Shown here piece after piece: positions 48,469-58,039 of a stretch of DNA of 64,000 bases (within the stretch, counting starts at the first letter, position 1; every line of letters starts with the position of its first letter). The notes below the pieces were generated by a model that saw only the letters and a program-made list of their open reading frames with translations, ran no database searches and had not been told where the DNA came from. The translations under genes were made by a program, and so were the position numbers. The stretch comes from Bacteroidia bacterium. GTDB taxonomy: Bacteria; Bacteroidota; Bacteroidia; NS11-12g; UBA955. The DNA is taken from assembly GCA_023653095.1 (NCBI GenBank), contig JAMNXP010000001.1, forward strand, positions 186,001-250,000, in the 5' to 3' direction.

Positions 48469-49509
48469 ATGAAACTAACTGCTTCAGATATTGCTCTACA
48501 AACTCAAGGAACTGTGGTAGGAAACCCAGACCAATTCATTGATAAAGTTTCAAAACTGGAAGAAGGCGATTCTTTGAGTTTGGGTTTTTTTTCCAACCCG
48601 AAGTACGAAAAGGCCCTTAAAGAATCAGCTTGCGGAATTGTTTTTGTTCCCATTGGATACGGTCAAAAACGACCTGAAAATACCTCGTATATTGAACACA
48701 CCAATCCATATTTCGCCTTTTGCACCATTTTGGCCAAGTATTTCAATCCCAATAAACGTAAATCAGGCATTTCAAATACTGCAATCATTCACCCAAGTGC
48801 TAAGATTGGAGAGAATGTTTACATTGGCGAATATTGTACAATTGGAGAATTATCGGTAATTAGCGATAATACATCTATTGCTGATGGTTGTGTTATAGGT
48901 GACCACGTTAACATTGGATCAGGCTCTACCCTATTTCCGAGGGTTGTGATTTATTCGGGTTGTTCTGTTGGACGAAATTTCACTGCTCATTCTGGTACGG
49001 TAATTGGAAGCGATGGTTTTGGGTTTGCGCCTGTAAATGGGACATATGTGAAAATTCCCCAGGTAGGAAATGTAATCATAGAAGATGATGTTGAATTGGG
49101 CGCTAATTGTTGCATTGATAGAGCCACCATGGGTTCTACTGTCATTAGAAAAGGCACCAAGCTTGACAATATGGTACAAGTAGCTCACAACGTGGAAATA
49201 GGTGAACACACGGTTATTGCTTCACAGACAGGCATTGCAGGAAGTACTAAGATTGGAAATCATTGCGTTTTTGGTGGACAAACTGGTATTGCTGGTCATT
49301 TAACTATTGCTCCTTTCAATTCGTTCGGTGGCCAATCTGGAATAACCTCAAATATCAATGAAACCCATCAAAAAATGAGTGGTACCCCAGCAATGAATGT
49401 AAATTCGTATCTTCGCAGTGTGGTTGGAATCCAAAAACTCCCACAGTTATTAAAGGAAATTGAATCATTAAAAAAAGAAATTAACCGTCTTAAAGAAACC
49501 AATGGCTAA
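48469..49509 (+). CDS. lpxD: UDP-3-O-acylglucosamine N-acyltransferase
   Basis: Third enzyme of lipid A synthesis, adding an acyl chain to the amino group of the glucosamine; cytoplasmic trimer. The ATG at 48469 gives 346 residues, the normal length. A small N-terminal uridine-binding domain is followed by a left-handed beta-helix of hexapeptide repeats (about 100-300). The catalytic His lies in VQVAHNVEIG, and a typical GGQTGIAGH segment follows. A coiled C-terminus (ESLKKEINRLKE) ends the chain. First gene of the lpxD-lpxC/fabZ-lpxA unit; it overlaps the next gene by 8 bp. Confidence 0.95.
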   Translation: MKLTASDIALQTQGTVVGNPDQFIDKVSKLEEGDSLSLGFFSNPKYEKALKESACGIVFVPIGYGQKRPENTSYIEHTNPYFAFCTILAKYFNPNKRKSGISNTAIIHPSAKIGENVYIGEYCTIGELSVISDNTSIADGCVIGDHVNIGSGSTLFPRVVIYSGCSVGRNFTAHSGTVIGSDGFGFAPVNGTYVKIPQVGNVIIEDDVELGANCCIDRATMGSTVIRKGTKLDNMVQVAHNVEIGEHTVIASQTGIAGSTKIGNHCVFGGQTGIAGHLTIAPFNSFGGQSGITSNINETHQKMSGTPAMNVNSYLRSVVGIQKLPQLLKEIESLKKEINRLKETNG

Positions 49510-50914
49510 CATCAATCCCAAACAAACTACTCTCGCACATTCTATAGAATTCAAAGGCGTTGGTTTGCATACTGGAGCTGCAGTAAAAGTAATTCTAACA
49601 CCAGCTGCAGATAATCACGGATATAAATTTCAGCGTATAGATTTGGAGGGTATGCCCATTATTGAGGCTGACGCTGATTTAGTTACAGATACCTCCCGCG
49701 GAACAACATTAGAGAAAAACGGGGCATCGGTTTCAACGATTGAACATGTTTTGGCATCTCTTGTGGGTTCTGAAGTTGACAATTGTTTAATTCAAGTAGA
49801 TGGACCAGAAATGCCAATCATGGATGGAAGTTCAATTTCATTTGTAGAAGGAATTAAGAACGTAGGTATTGTTGAACTTGAAGAAGATAGAGAGTATTTT
49901 GAAATTCCTCATAATATTCATTATCAAGACCTTGAAAATCAAGTTGAGATAGTAGCAATGCCTGCGGTAGATTATAGATTAACCGTAATGGTTGATTATA
50001 ATTCACCGGTTTTAGGAACTCAGCATGCTTCCATAACCCAAATCAATGAATTTGAAAAGGAAATAGCACCTTGCAGAACCTTCTGCTTTTTGCATGAGCT
50101 GGAATATCTGCTCAACAATAACTTAATTAAAGGTGGTGACTTGAATAACGCCATAGTGGTGGTTGATAAAGTAGTGAATCAAGATGAACTTGATAGACTA
50201 GCCAAAGTGTTTAATAAAGAAAGTGTTGAAGTTAAAAAAGACGGTATTCTAAATAATTTAGAACTTCGCTTTTCGAATGAACCTGCACGACATAAACTAC
50301 TAGATATGGTAGGTGATTTAGCACTGGTTGGAATGCCCCTAAAAGGTCAAATCATGGCGGCTCGTCCTGGACATGCTTCCAATGTGGCTTTCGCAAAAAA
50401 ATTAAAACAAGTGCTAAAAAAAGAAATCAAACGTAAACAAGAAGGTAGACCCTTATACGATCCCAATCAAAAGCCACTTTACGCAACAAAAGATATTATC
50501 AAGATGTTGCCTCACGCTCATCCTTTTTTGTTGGTTGATAAAATCATGGAAATTTCTGATAAGCATGTAGTTGGAATAAAGAACATCACCTATGATCAAC
50601 CATTCTTTGGCGGACATTTTCCTGGTGACCCTATTATGCCGGGAGTTTTGCAAATAGAAGCAATGGCTCAAGCCGGTGGTATTTTAGTGCTTTCTACCGT
50701 TGATGATCCTGAAAACTACGGAACCTATTTTTTAAAAATAGACAATACCAAATTTAAAGATAAAGTCGTTCCTGGAGATACTTTGGTTATGAAACTTGAA
50801 TTGACTGAACCTATCAGACGTGGTATTTGTGCAATGCGAGGCAGAGCATGGGTAGGTGATAAATTAGTCTGCGAATCTGAACTTATGGCTCAGGTAGTTA
50901 AAATAAAAAATTAA
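49502..50914 (+). CDS. lpxC/fabZ: Fused UDP-3-O-acyl-GlcNAc deacetylase / 3-hydroxyacyl-ACP dehydratase
   Basis: Bifunctional protein of 470 residues. The N-terminal LpxC part (about 1-310) catalyses the committed zinc-dependent deacetylation of lipid A synthesis; the zinc ligands are the His in STIEHVLASL and the His and Asp in RHKLLDMVGDLAL, and the catalytic His lies in RPGHASN. The C-terminal FabZ part (about 330-470) dehydrates 3-hydroxyacyl-ACP in fatty acid synthesis, with its His in GGHFPGDPIMPGV. The fusion is the standard form in Bacteroidota and couples the two competing uses of 3-hydroxyacyl-ACP. It lies between lpxD and lpxA. Confidence 0.95.
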   Translation: MANINPKQTTLAHSIEFKGVGLHTGAAVKVILTPAADNHGYKFQRIDLEGMPIIEADADLVTDTSRGTTLEKNGASVSTIEHVLASLVGSEVDNCLIQVDGPEMPIMDGSSISFVEGIKNVGIVELEEDREYFEIPHNIHYQDLENQVEIVAMPAVDYRLTVMVDYNSPVLGTQHASITQINEFEKEIAPCRTFCFLHELEYLLNNNLIKGGDLNNAIVVVDKVVNQDELDRLAKVFNKESVEVKKDGILNNLELRFSNEPARHKLLDMVGDLALVGMPLKGQIMAARPGHASNVAFAKKLKQVLKKEIKRKQEGRPLYDPNQKPLYATKDIIKMLPHAHPFLLVDKIMEISDKHVVGIKNITYDQPFFGGHFPGDPIMPGVLQIEAMAQAGGILVLSTVDDPENYGTYFLKIDNTKFKDKVVPGDTLVMKLELTEPIRRGICAMRGRAWVGDKLVCESELMAQVVKIKN

Positions 50915-50921
50915 TATCAAA

Positions 50922-51704
50922 ATGATTCAGCCCCTTGCTTACGTCCACCCTAGTGCGAGAATTGCGGATAATGTGGTCATTGATCCTTTCGTAACCATTC
51001 ATGCAGATGTTGAAATTGCTGAAGGCACTCACGTAATGTCGGGTGCAGTTATTTTTCGAGGTTCTAGAATTGGAAAAAATTGCCGAATATTTCCTGGCGC
51101 CTCTATTGGGGCTATTCCTCAAGATTTGAAATTTGACGGGGAAGAAACCTTGACCATCATTGGTGATAATACCACCATTCGCGAATATGTAACCATTAAC
51201 AAGGGTACAAAAGCTCTCGGTTATACAAAAGTGGGTTCAAACGTATTGCTTATGGCCTATGTTCACTTGGCTCATGACTGTGTTGTTGGAGATTATGCAA
51301 TTTTAGCCAATAACGTTCAAGTTGCAGGACATGTCACTATTGGTGAATGGGCAATTTTGGGTGGAGCTGCGTTGGTACATCAGTTTGTAAAAATTGGAAA
51401 ACATGCCATGATAAGCGGCGGTTCTTTGGTTCGAAAAGATGTTCCTCCGTACACAAAGGCAGCCCGTGAACCACTATCTTATGAAGGTGTTAACAGCATT
51501 GGCCTTAGGAGACGTGGTTTTACTAATGAGAAAATTGGTGAAATTCAAGACATCTACAGGACTTTGTTTGTTAAAAGTTCAAATACCACTAAAGCGTTGG
51601 CTTTAATCGAAGCAGCCTTCGCTCCCACCAACGAACGCGACGAAATCATTGCCTTCATTCAAGATTCTGATCGCGGCGTTATGAAAGGATATTTGTCGAA
51701 ATAA
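50922..51704 (+). CDS. lpxA: UDP-N-acetylglucosamine O-acyltransferase
   Basis: First enzyme of lipid A synthesis, moving a 3-hydroxyacyl chain from ACP to UDP-GlcNAc; cytoplasmic. The 260-residue chain has a left-handed beta-helix of hexapeptide repeats in the first 190 residues and a helical C-terminal part. The catalytic His is in YVHLAHDCVVGDY, and GLRRRGFTNEKIGEI matches the conserved C-terminal acyl-ACP binding region. It begins 7 bp after lpxC/fabZ. Confidence 0.95.
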   Translation: MIQPLAYVHPSARIADNVVIDPFVTIHADVEIAEGTHVMSGAVIFRGSRIGKNCRIFPGASIGAIPQDLKFDGEETLTIIGDNTTIREYVTINKGTKALGYTKVGSNVLLMAYVHLAHDCVVGDYAILANNVQVAGHVTIGEWAILGGAALVHQFVKIGKHAMISGGSLVRKDVPPYTKAAREPLSYEGVNSIGLRRRGFTNEKIGEIQDIYRTLFVKSSNTTKALALIEAAFAPTNERDEIIAFIQDSDRGVMKGYLSK

Positions 51705-51710
51705 TTTTCC

Positions 51711-52343
51711 ATGTTAAAAATCATTCTGAAAAATTGCGGTAAAAATTATCACCGTACTTGGTTGTTTCGGAATGTGAATTTTGAATTTGAGATTTTTCCG
51801 GGGAATTCCCTCGCTGTGCTCGGGGACAATGGATCAGGAAAATCAACATTTACTTTATTACTTACTCGCCAAATTGAGCCTACAGAAGGTACCATAGAAT
51901 GGCAGGGAATCAGTTCTAAAGAAGTGCATAATTTGTATGCATTAAGTTCTCCATCCATGGAACTACCAGAGGAACTGACATTGGAAGAATGGTTTGAGTT
52001 TCAAAGTGGGATAAAGCCTCTTTATGAAGGACTGAATTTGAATCATATAATTGAACTTTGTCAATTCCCACCCAAGGTTAGAAATAAATCAATTATGAAT
52101 TTTTCTTCTGGCATGAAACAGAGAGTTAAATTGTGTCATAGCTTTTTGACAGATTCTCCTCTATGTATCTTAGATGAACCACTGTCTAACCTAGATCAGA
52201 AGGGAATAGACCTCTATGAACGGTTAATCGCAGAATACAAATCAAGTAAGTGTATTATTGTTGCATCTAACAGAGTTGATGAATATCAGTTTTGCGAACA
52301 TCAAGTGCACATCAAGGATGCTCAACTATCAATTTTGAAGTGA
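51711..52343 (+). CDS. Orphan ABC transporter ATPase subunit
   Basis: A stand-alone ATP-binding cassette protein of 210 residues. Walker A (LGDNGSGKST), Q-loop region, signature (FSSGMKQRV) and Walker B (LCILDEPLSNLD) are all present; the H-loop His that normally follows Walker B is not clear, with SNRVDE in its place. No permease gene is adjacent. The size and compact shape are like CcmA-type ATPases rather than LptB (about 240 residues). It follows lpxA by 6 bp, so a role connected to lipid A or outer membrane building is suggested by position only. Its 3' end overlaps the convergent FG-GAP gene by 32 bp. Confidence 0.8.
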   Translation: MLKIILKNCGKNYHRTWLFRNVNFEFEIFPGNSLAVLGDNGSGKSTFTLLLTRQIEPTEGTIEWQGISSKEVHNLYALSSPSMELPEELTLEEWFEFQSGIKPLYEGLNLNHIIELCQFPPKVRNKSIMNFSSGMKQRVKLCHSFLTDSPLCILDEPLSNLDQKGIDLYERLIAEYKSSKCIIVASNRVDEYQFCEHQVHIKDAQLSILK

Positions 52344-54612
52344 TTTTTGAGAATTTATTTTCTAAAATCACAAAGTATATACCATTACTCATATTTTTAG
52401 AATCTACTGAAATACCTGGTTCTCCCGAATTTAGATTTTTTGATGTAATGACTCTCCCATCTATTGTCACGATTTTAGCGGTCCAGGTTTTCATCGGATC
52501 AGGATTTTCTATGATGAATGACGAACTTGCTGGATTGGGATAAATAGTCAAGGTATGTTTTTGAGTTTCGAGCTCATCAACTGCATTTGCTCTTTTCTTT
52601 GATAAAACACTTTGCCCAAACATCAATCCACCTTTTAGATTACCTAAAACCAATTCTGGGATAGAGTCGCCGGTTAAATCATACAATGCAGGTTTTAGCC
52701 AAGCACTACCAAAAATGATTGAGGTATCACCGTTGTTTTGATTGAAAAATGTATGTTCTTCAGCAATAAGGCTATCCGTAATTTGGTGGTTTTCAGGGTG
52801 GTAAATGCGAACATCTCCATGCAATGTACCCAAAATGATTTCTAGATTACCGTCATTGTCAATATCAGAAACTGTAGGAGTTGCATATCCAAATATATTA
52901 AAATCAGGCTCAGACAAACTAGTTAACCATTCGTTGGCCCTCATTCCATAGGCATTGCTACTCACCCATTCTAATTGAACAGTTGTTTTAGACTTTCCTT
53001 CAAATAGTGCTACTTTACCATTGTAAAAACCGACCAATAAATCGTTAATCCCATCATTGTTATAGTCATATACTGCGGGTGCCGCTGTGTTTTCACTGGG
53101 CTGTTTTTGATAATTCCCCAACAAATTTTTGTTTTTCAATCTAAACGCTGGCTTGCCGTTTAACTGGTAATTTTCATACCAAGCAATATTTCCATTGATT
53201 GATCCAATCAGTAAATCATCGTCATTATCATTGTCAATGTCTCCTGAAGTAATGTTTGAATATATGTATCCTGAATCTTTAATATTCAAATAGTTATAAA
53301 TTGAATATGTTAACTGTGGTGCTTCCAATGTCCCCGTATTTAAAAAGACATCAATTCTGTCGTTCTTACCTTTTGTAGAATCAAAATCACCATTGTGAGC
53401 TACAAGCAGGTCCTTCAATCCATCACCATTCACGTCTAGCCATGCGGGCGATGTTCTTGCTCCAAAATCGATCATTTGCTCAGAGATAAAGTTTGTCTTA
53501 ACTAAATTGAAATCGGCTTTGGTTTTGGAGCCCATATTTTTATAATACCGAATTTGTTGACTTTCTTTTGTGTTGGAAACACTATTCGGAGCAATGATCA
53601 TGTCTGTAAGGCCGTCTTTGTCAACATCAAATGTGTATCCAGCAGGAAATACGTATGAACTGAATACTTTATCATCAAGAAACACCGAATCGTATCTTAT
53701 CATGGTATCGTATTCGTGCATACGCTGCATTTTACCATTTTCAAGTCGAATGATTTTTGACCAATCTAAATTAGACAGATACATTTCCTGATCGCCATCA
53801 TTATCTTCGTCCATAAACCAACAACTGGCTCCTCCTACATGTCTAGGCTTGAGTTTTTTAGGAAAGCCAAGATCTAACGGACAATCATTCAATATAATAC
53901 CACCACTGAATCCCTCCCAAAAGTAACCGAAGCAATAATCCATATTTTGAAATTCAAATGAATCCTTGCTCCATCCCTTTTCTGTTCTAACATCTTTAAA
54001 CATGTAATAGGTAAGATTAAAAGGATCATAACTGACTATATCTATGTCACCGTCACCATCAATATCTTTTATTGCAGGTAAATCAGTAATGGTATTGGCG
54101 AATGATAAAGGATTGTATAATTTAAAAAAAGTAGAATCGTGTTGATTTCTGTAATACCAAGGTCCTAAATCTTTGAATTTAAGCTTATCAGAATTATTGT
54201 CAGATTCATTGGTATAAATCAATAGATCGCCAATTTCCGATAAGGTAAAAATATCTTGCCTTCCATCAGAATTCAAATCAGCGGCTATGTAAATGTCCTT
54301 TCCTTTGGGAAGTTGAGGTTCATATTTGGGGGCGTATAAAAATGAATTCTTATTGGTTCTCAAATAAGGGAGAATCTTGTAATCAACGCGATCAAATATG
54401 ATTAGGTCAAGCACCCCATCTTGATTTAAGTCAAATTCTGTGAATTGCGGGGAGTTCAATCCCCCTGTAAACGGTTTTTCTAAATCAAAACCGTTCATTC
54501 TCACTTGTATTCCATCAGTAATCTCATATTTATTCTGAGCTTGTAGACCTTTTGAGTGATACCCAAAAAGTATTGCAAAAACGAATAAGGCAATAATTTT
54601 ACTGATTTTCAT
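52312..54612 (-). CDS. T9SS secreted FG-GAP/VCBS repeat protein
   Basis: Surface or secreted protein of 766 residues, with a signal peptide (to about residue 25) and then a series of FG-GAP/VCBS repeats between about 40 and 660. Each has a calcium-binding DxDxDG-like loop (DLNQDGVLD, DLNSDGRQD, DIDGDGDID, DVNGDGLKD, DYNNDGIND, DIDNDGNLE), which fold as a beta-propeller like integrin alpha chains. The C-terminus is a T9SS type A tail starting at IYPNP. Likely calcium-binding adhesion or carbohydrate-binding role; not specific. It overlaps the end of the ABC ATPase gene by 32 bp with no terminator between. Confidence 0.85.
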   Translation of the reverse strand: MKISKIIALFVFAILFGYHSKGLQAQNKYEITDGIQVRMNGFDLEKPFTGGLNSPQFTEFDLNQDGVLDLIIFDRVDYKILPYLRTNKNSFLYAPKYEPQLPKGKDIYIAADLNSDGRQDIFTLSEIGDLLIYTNESDNNSDKLKFKDLGPWYYRNQHDSTFFKLYNPLSFANTITDLPAIKDIDGDGDIDIVSYDPFNLTYYMFKDVRTEKGWSKDSFEFQNMDYCFGYFWEGFSGGIILNDCPLDLGFPKKLKPRHVGGASCWFMDEDNDGDQEMYLSNLDWSKIIRLENGKMQRMHEYDTMIRYDSVFLDDKVFSSYVFPAGYTFDVDKDGLTDMIIAPNSVSNTKESQQIRYYKNMGSKTKADFNLVKTNFISEQMIDFGARTSPAWLDVNGDGLKDLLVAHNGDFDSTKGKNDRIDVFLNTGTLEAPQLTYSIYNYLNIKDSGYIYSNITSGDIDNDNDDDLLIGSINGNIAWYENYQLNGKPAFRLKNKNLLGNYQKQPSENTAAPAVYDYNNDGINDLLVGFYNGKVALFEGKSKTTVQLEWVSSNAYGMRANEWLTSLSEPDFNIFGYATPTVSDIDNDGNLEIILGTLHGDVRIYHPENHQITDSLIAEEHTFFNQNNGDTSIIFGSAWLKPALYDLTGDSIPELVLGNLKGGLMFGQSVLSKKRANAVDELETQKHTLTIYPNPASSSFIIENPDPMKTWTAKIVTIDGRVITSKNLNSGEPGISVDSKNMSNGIYFVILENKFSKITSKLIVEHP

Positions 54613-54674
54613 AGGAATACATCGAATTTAACAAAAATACTTTGAAGTTAAAGTGATAATCAGCACCTAAAATG

Positions 54675-54682
54675 TAATTTTG
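54675..54682 (+). promoter_or_regulatory. -7 promoter box of murF
   Basis: TAATTTTG, an exact TAnnTTTG match 10 bp before the ATG at 54693. A TTTG at 54641-54644 is 30 bp upstream, too far for the usual spacing. Confidence 0.4.
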
Positions 54683-54692
54683 AGAACATATT

Positions 54693-56000
54693 ATGCAATT
54701 GAGCACCATCGAAGAAATTTACCATGCTTGGAACGAAGTAAATCGTGTAATTACAAGCGATACTCGAAAAGATATCAATGGAAGTCTATTCTTTTGTTTG
54801 TCAGGCGAAAAATTCAATGCAAATACTTTTGCTCAAAAGGCAATAGATCTTGGTGCAGCCTATGTTGTGACTAATAATTCAGACATTCAGAATGAAAAGG
54901 TTCTATTGGTGGATGACCCTAATTTGACCCTCGGACAACTGGCTTCGCATCATGCAGCTAAAATGAAGGCTAGGCTTATTTGTGTAGGAGGTTCCAACGG
55001 AAAAACTACTACTAAAGAGCTCATAAACGTTGTACTGTCTAATCAATTTAATGTAAAGTACACATTGGGCAATTTCAACAATCACATTGGTGTTCCATTA
55101 ACATTGCTTTCAATTTCCGAGGACACTGATATAGGAATCATCGAAACTGGGACCAATCACCCTGGTGAAATGAAATATTTATGTGATTTGTTTAACCCCG
55201 ATTCTGGTATTATCACCAATATTGGTAAAGAACATTTGGAGGGATTTGGCGATCTAGAGTCAGTGGCAAAAGAAGAGAGCGAAGTATACTTAAAACTACA
55301 ACAATTGCAAGGTTTGGCCTTTGTGAATCTCGATGATACTTGGCTTGGAAACATGTCTAAACGATTATCGCAGAAGATCACTTATAGTATTTTATCTGCT
55401 ACAGCTGATATTTATCTTAGACCAATAGAAGAAATGCCCCACCTTAAATTTGAAGTGTTTATTCATCAAGAATCAAAAGGTATTTTTCAAGCCAAATTGG
55501 GCGGTAAATTCAATTTATACAACATCTGTGCTGCAATTGCAGCTTCAATAAAATACAATGTTAATTGGGAATCAACGATTAACTCAATTGTTAATTTTGA
55601 ATCGAATAACAACCGGTCACAATGGGTAGTATTTGGCAATAAAAAGGTATTTTTAGATGCCTATAATGCCAATCCATCTAGTGTTGCTGTTGGATTAGAG
55701 TCTTTTTCAACCATTAAAGGAAGTAAGGCTGTGATTTTAGGTGATATGCTTGAACTAGGACAACATTCTCAACAAGAACATGTAGAAATTTTTGAATTAG
55801 CAGTAAAATTGAATTTTGAAGAATTCTTTATTTGCGGCCCTGAATTTTGTTTGGCAAACAACACCTATCCATTTAAATTTGATTCGGCGGCTACATTGTT
55901 GGCCTGGTTAGATACACATCCCATTGAGTCTGAATACATTTATGTTAAAGGAAGCCGAGGGATGAAGATGGAAACGGTATTGGAACATTTTAAATTATAA
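54693..56000 (+). CDS. murF: UDP-N-acetylmuramoyl-tripeptide--D-alanyl-D-alanine ligase
   Basis: Adds the D-Ala-D-Ala dipeptide to the UDP-MurNAc-tripeptide, the last cytoplasmic step of peptidoglycan precursor synthesis. The 435-residue protein has the Mur ligase layout: N-terminal UDP-binding domain (SDTRKDINGSLFFCLSGE), ATP P-loop GGSNGKTTTKEL near residue 95, the central ETGTNHPGEM and NIGKEHLEGF blocks with the metal-binding residues, and the C-terminal DAYNANPSS and GDMLELG motifs typical for MurF. It is not in a division cluster here; it lies alone between a T9SS gene and nuoH. Confidence 0.93.
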   Translation: MQLSTIEEIYHAWNEVNRVITSDTRKDINGSLFFCLSGEKFNANTFAQKAIDLGAAYVVTNNSDIQNEKVLLVDDPNLTLGQLASHHAAKMKARLICVGGSNGKTTTKELINVVLSNQFNVKYTLGNFNNHIGVPLTLLSISEDTDIGIIETGTNHPGEMKYLCDLFNPDSGIITNIGKEHLEGFGDLESVAKEESEVYLKLQQLQGLAFVNLDDTWLGNMSKRLSQKITYSILSATADIYLRPIEEMPHLKFEVFIHQESKGIFQAKLGGKFNLYNICAAIAASIKYNVNWESTINSIVNFESNNNRSQWVVFGNKKVFLDAYNANPSSVAVGLESFSTIKGSKAVILGDMLELGQHSQQEHVEIFELAVKLNFEEFFICGPEFCLANNTYPFKFDSAATLLAWLDTHPIESEYIYVKGSRGMKMETVLEHFKL

Positions 56001-56025
56001 AAAGGCCCTCAAAAGGGCCTTTTAA
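55999..56025. terminator. Bidirectional terminator between murF and nuoH
   Basis: Nine-bp stem aaaaggccc (56000-56008) and gggcctttt (56015-56023) with a 6-nt loop; A and T runs allow it to serve both convergent genes. Confidence 0.8.
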
Positions 56026-56044
56026 GTATTATAATAATTACTCT

Positions 56045-57067
56045 TTATTTGAAAAATAAAGAAATCGCTCCAGTAGCCAACATGTTGAACAGTGCTAACG
56101 GAATCATAGATTTCCAACCCAAATGCATCAACTGATCATATCTGAATCTTGGAAGAGTCCAACGAATCCACATGAAAACAAAGATGAAAATCAATATTTT
56201 AGAAAACATAACGGCGATTTGTGCGATTCCTAGAATGGTTTGATTCTCAATTAAATCCATCCCAGGGAAATTATATCCACCAAAGTAAACTGTAGCCATC
56301 AATGCCGATGAAACGAACATATTTACGTATTCCGAGAATAAATAAAATCCTAATTTCATAGAAGAATACTCTGTATGGTAACCACCAATCAATTCGGTTT
56401 CACATTCTGGTAAATCAAAAGGCGCTCGATTGGTTTCTGCTAAAGCACAGATAAAGAAAATTAAGAACCCAAGAGGTTGGTAGAAAATATTCCAGTTCAT
56501 ACCTTTTTGTTGAGCAACAATTTCACCAAGGCTTAAGGTACCGCTCATCATTATGACTGCTATCAAGGCCAAACCCATACTCAATTCATAGCTAATCATT
56601 TGTGCACTTGCGCGAATGGCTCCAAAAAGTGAATATTTGTTGTTGCTTGCCCATCCACCTATCATGATTCCATATACACCCACAGAAACGATTCCCATGA
56701 TGTATAAAACACCTATGTTAACATCTGCTACTTGAAGTTGAACCATTCTTCCTAAAACCGGAAGTTCAGTACCCCAAGGAATAACAGCGCTGGTAATGGT
56801 TGCTGTAACCATGGCCACTGCCGGACCTAAAATAAACAACCATTTTTCTGCGGTTGCGGGAATGAATTCTTCCTTGAAGAACAATTTTCCGGCATCTGCC
56901 AAAGGTTGGAAAATACCATAAACTCCTGCTCTGTTTGGACCAATGCGGTCTTGCATAAAAGCGGCCACTTTCCGTTCACCGTAAGTCAAATAAGCTGCTA
57001 TACCTAGTGTAACTAAGGTTAAAATAGCAACTAGAATGGTTTTTTCTAATAATAATGAACTATCCAT
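56045..57067 (-). CDS. nuoH: NADH-quinone oxidoreductase subunit H
   Basis: Membrane subunit of complex I at the quinone site, 340 residues and about eight helices. Family signs are the start region YGERKVAAFMQDRIGPNRAG, the ETNRAPFDLPECETELIGGY segment with the conserved Glu cluster, and the final RFRYDQLM block. Last gene of the nuoA-H block. It ends at the bidirectional terminator shared with murF, so this block does not read into nuoI. Confidence 0.96.
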   Translation of the reverse strand: MDSSLLLEKTILVAILTLVTLGIAAYLTYGERKVAAFMQDRIGPNRAGVYGIFQPLADAGKLFFKEEFIPATAEKWLFILGPAVAMVTATITSAVIPWGTELPVLGRMVQLQVADVNIGVLYIMGIVSVGVYGIMIGGWASNNKYSLFGAIRASAQMISYELSMGLALIAVIMMSGTLSLGEIVAQQKGMNWNIFYQPLGFLIFFICALAETNRAPFDLPECETELIGGYHTEYSSMKLGFYLFSEYVNMFVSSALMATVYFGGYNFPGMDLIENQTILGIAQIAVMFSKILIFIFVFMWIRWTLPRFRYDQLMHLGWKSMIPLALFNMLATGAISLFFK

Positions 57068-57068
57068 T

Positions 57069-58037
57069 TTATGCTTTATTCAATAAAACCGTATGTTTTG
57101 GAATTTCTCTTTCGTAGTGATTTGCAGAAATTACAGAATGTCTAGAAATTTTACGCGGACCTTCAATATTCCATTGAGACTTTTCCTTCTTATTAAATCT
57201 ACAATCGTTGCAAATGAATTCTTTTACCTCACCGTATTGGTCTTTTCTCGCAGTAACGCGAGCAATTTCGTCACCAATCATCCATAAAACTGCATTTCCA
57301 CTACATTTATCGCAAGAACACGATGCATCCATAGGTTTGGTATACCAAACACGACTGCGGAAACGGAAGGTTTTATCAGTCAATGCTCCAACCGGACAAA
57401 CATCTATAACATTTCCAATAAAGTCATTATGCAGGTTTTTCTCAATGAAAGTGCTGATTTCGGCAGCGTCTCCCCTCTTCAATACACCATGTTCGCGGTT
57501 ATCGGTGAGTTGATTAGCTGTATAAACGCAACGATAGCAAAGGATACAACGTGTCATGTGGAGCTTGATGTATTCTCCTAAATCCACTTTGTCGAATGTT
57601 CTACGTTCAAACTCATACCTTGATTGACCAACACCGTGTTCAAAAGCAAGATCTTGCAAGTGACATTCGCCTGCTTGGTCACAAACTGGACAATCTAAGG
57701 GATGATTGATCAATAAAAATTCAACTACACCTTTTCTTGCATCCAGTACTTTTTCACTGGATTTGTTTTTAACCTCCATACCGTCCATTACAGTAGTACT
57801 GCAACTTGCCACCAATTTGGGCATCGGACGAGGGTCTTTTTCACTCCCTTTAGATACCTCTACTAGACAAGTTCTGCATTTTCCTCCGCTTCCTTTTAAT
57901 GAGGAGTAATAACACATAGCAGGTGGAACTACGTTTCCACCAATCATGCGTGCTGCATTTAAAATGGTAGTACCTGGATCAACCTGAACGGTTTTTCCAT
58001 CTATGGTTACTGTAAACTTCTGAATTTGATCAGACAT
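57069..58037 (-). CDS. nuoG: NADH-quinone oxidoreductase subunit G, short Flavobacteriia-type
   Basis: Iron-sulfur subunit of the peripheral arm. At 322 residues it lacks the molybdopterin-type domain of long NuoG (about 800-900 residues), a short form I recall as usual in Flavobacteriia. Cluster motifs are visible: the 2Fe-2S site MCYYSSLKGSGGKCRTC, the N5-type His-Cys site HPLDCPVCDQAGECH, the 4Fe-4S site CILCYRC with CPVGAL, and a further Cys group (CSCDKC and CNDC) in the position of cluster N7, although the spacing is not the standard one. Begins 2 bp after nuoF. Confidence 0.92.
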   Translation of the reverse strand: MSDQIQKFTVTIDGKTVQVDPGTTILNAARMIGGNVVPPAMCYYSSLKGSGGKCRTCLVEVSKGSEKDPRPMPKLVASCSTTVMDGMEVKNKSSEKVLDARKGVVEFLLINHPLDCPVCDQAGECHLQDLAFEHGVGQSRYEFERRTFDKVDLGEYIKLHMTRCILCYRCVYTANQLTDNREHGVLKRGDAAEISTFIEKNLHNDFIGNVIDVCPVGALTDKTFRFRSRVWYTKPMDASCSCDKCSGNAVLWMIGDEIARVTARKDQYGEVKEFICNDCRFNKKEKSQWNIEGPRKISRHSVISANHYEREIPKHTVLLNKA

Positions 58038-58039
58038 AG

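Noticed and set aside
57069-58037. Short NuoG considered as a truncated pseudogene
   Set aside because: All expected cluster cysteines are present, the frame ends cleanly 2 bp from nuoH, and the short form is, to my knowledge, typical of Flavobacteriia.
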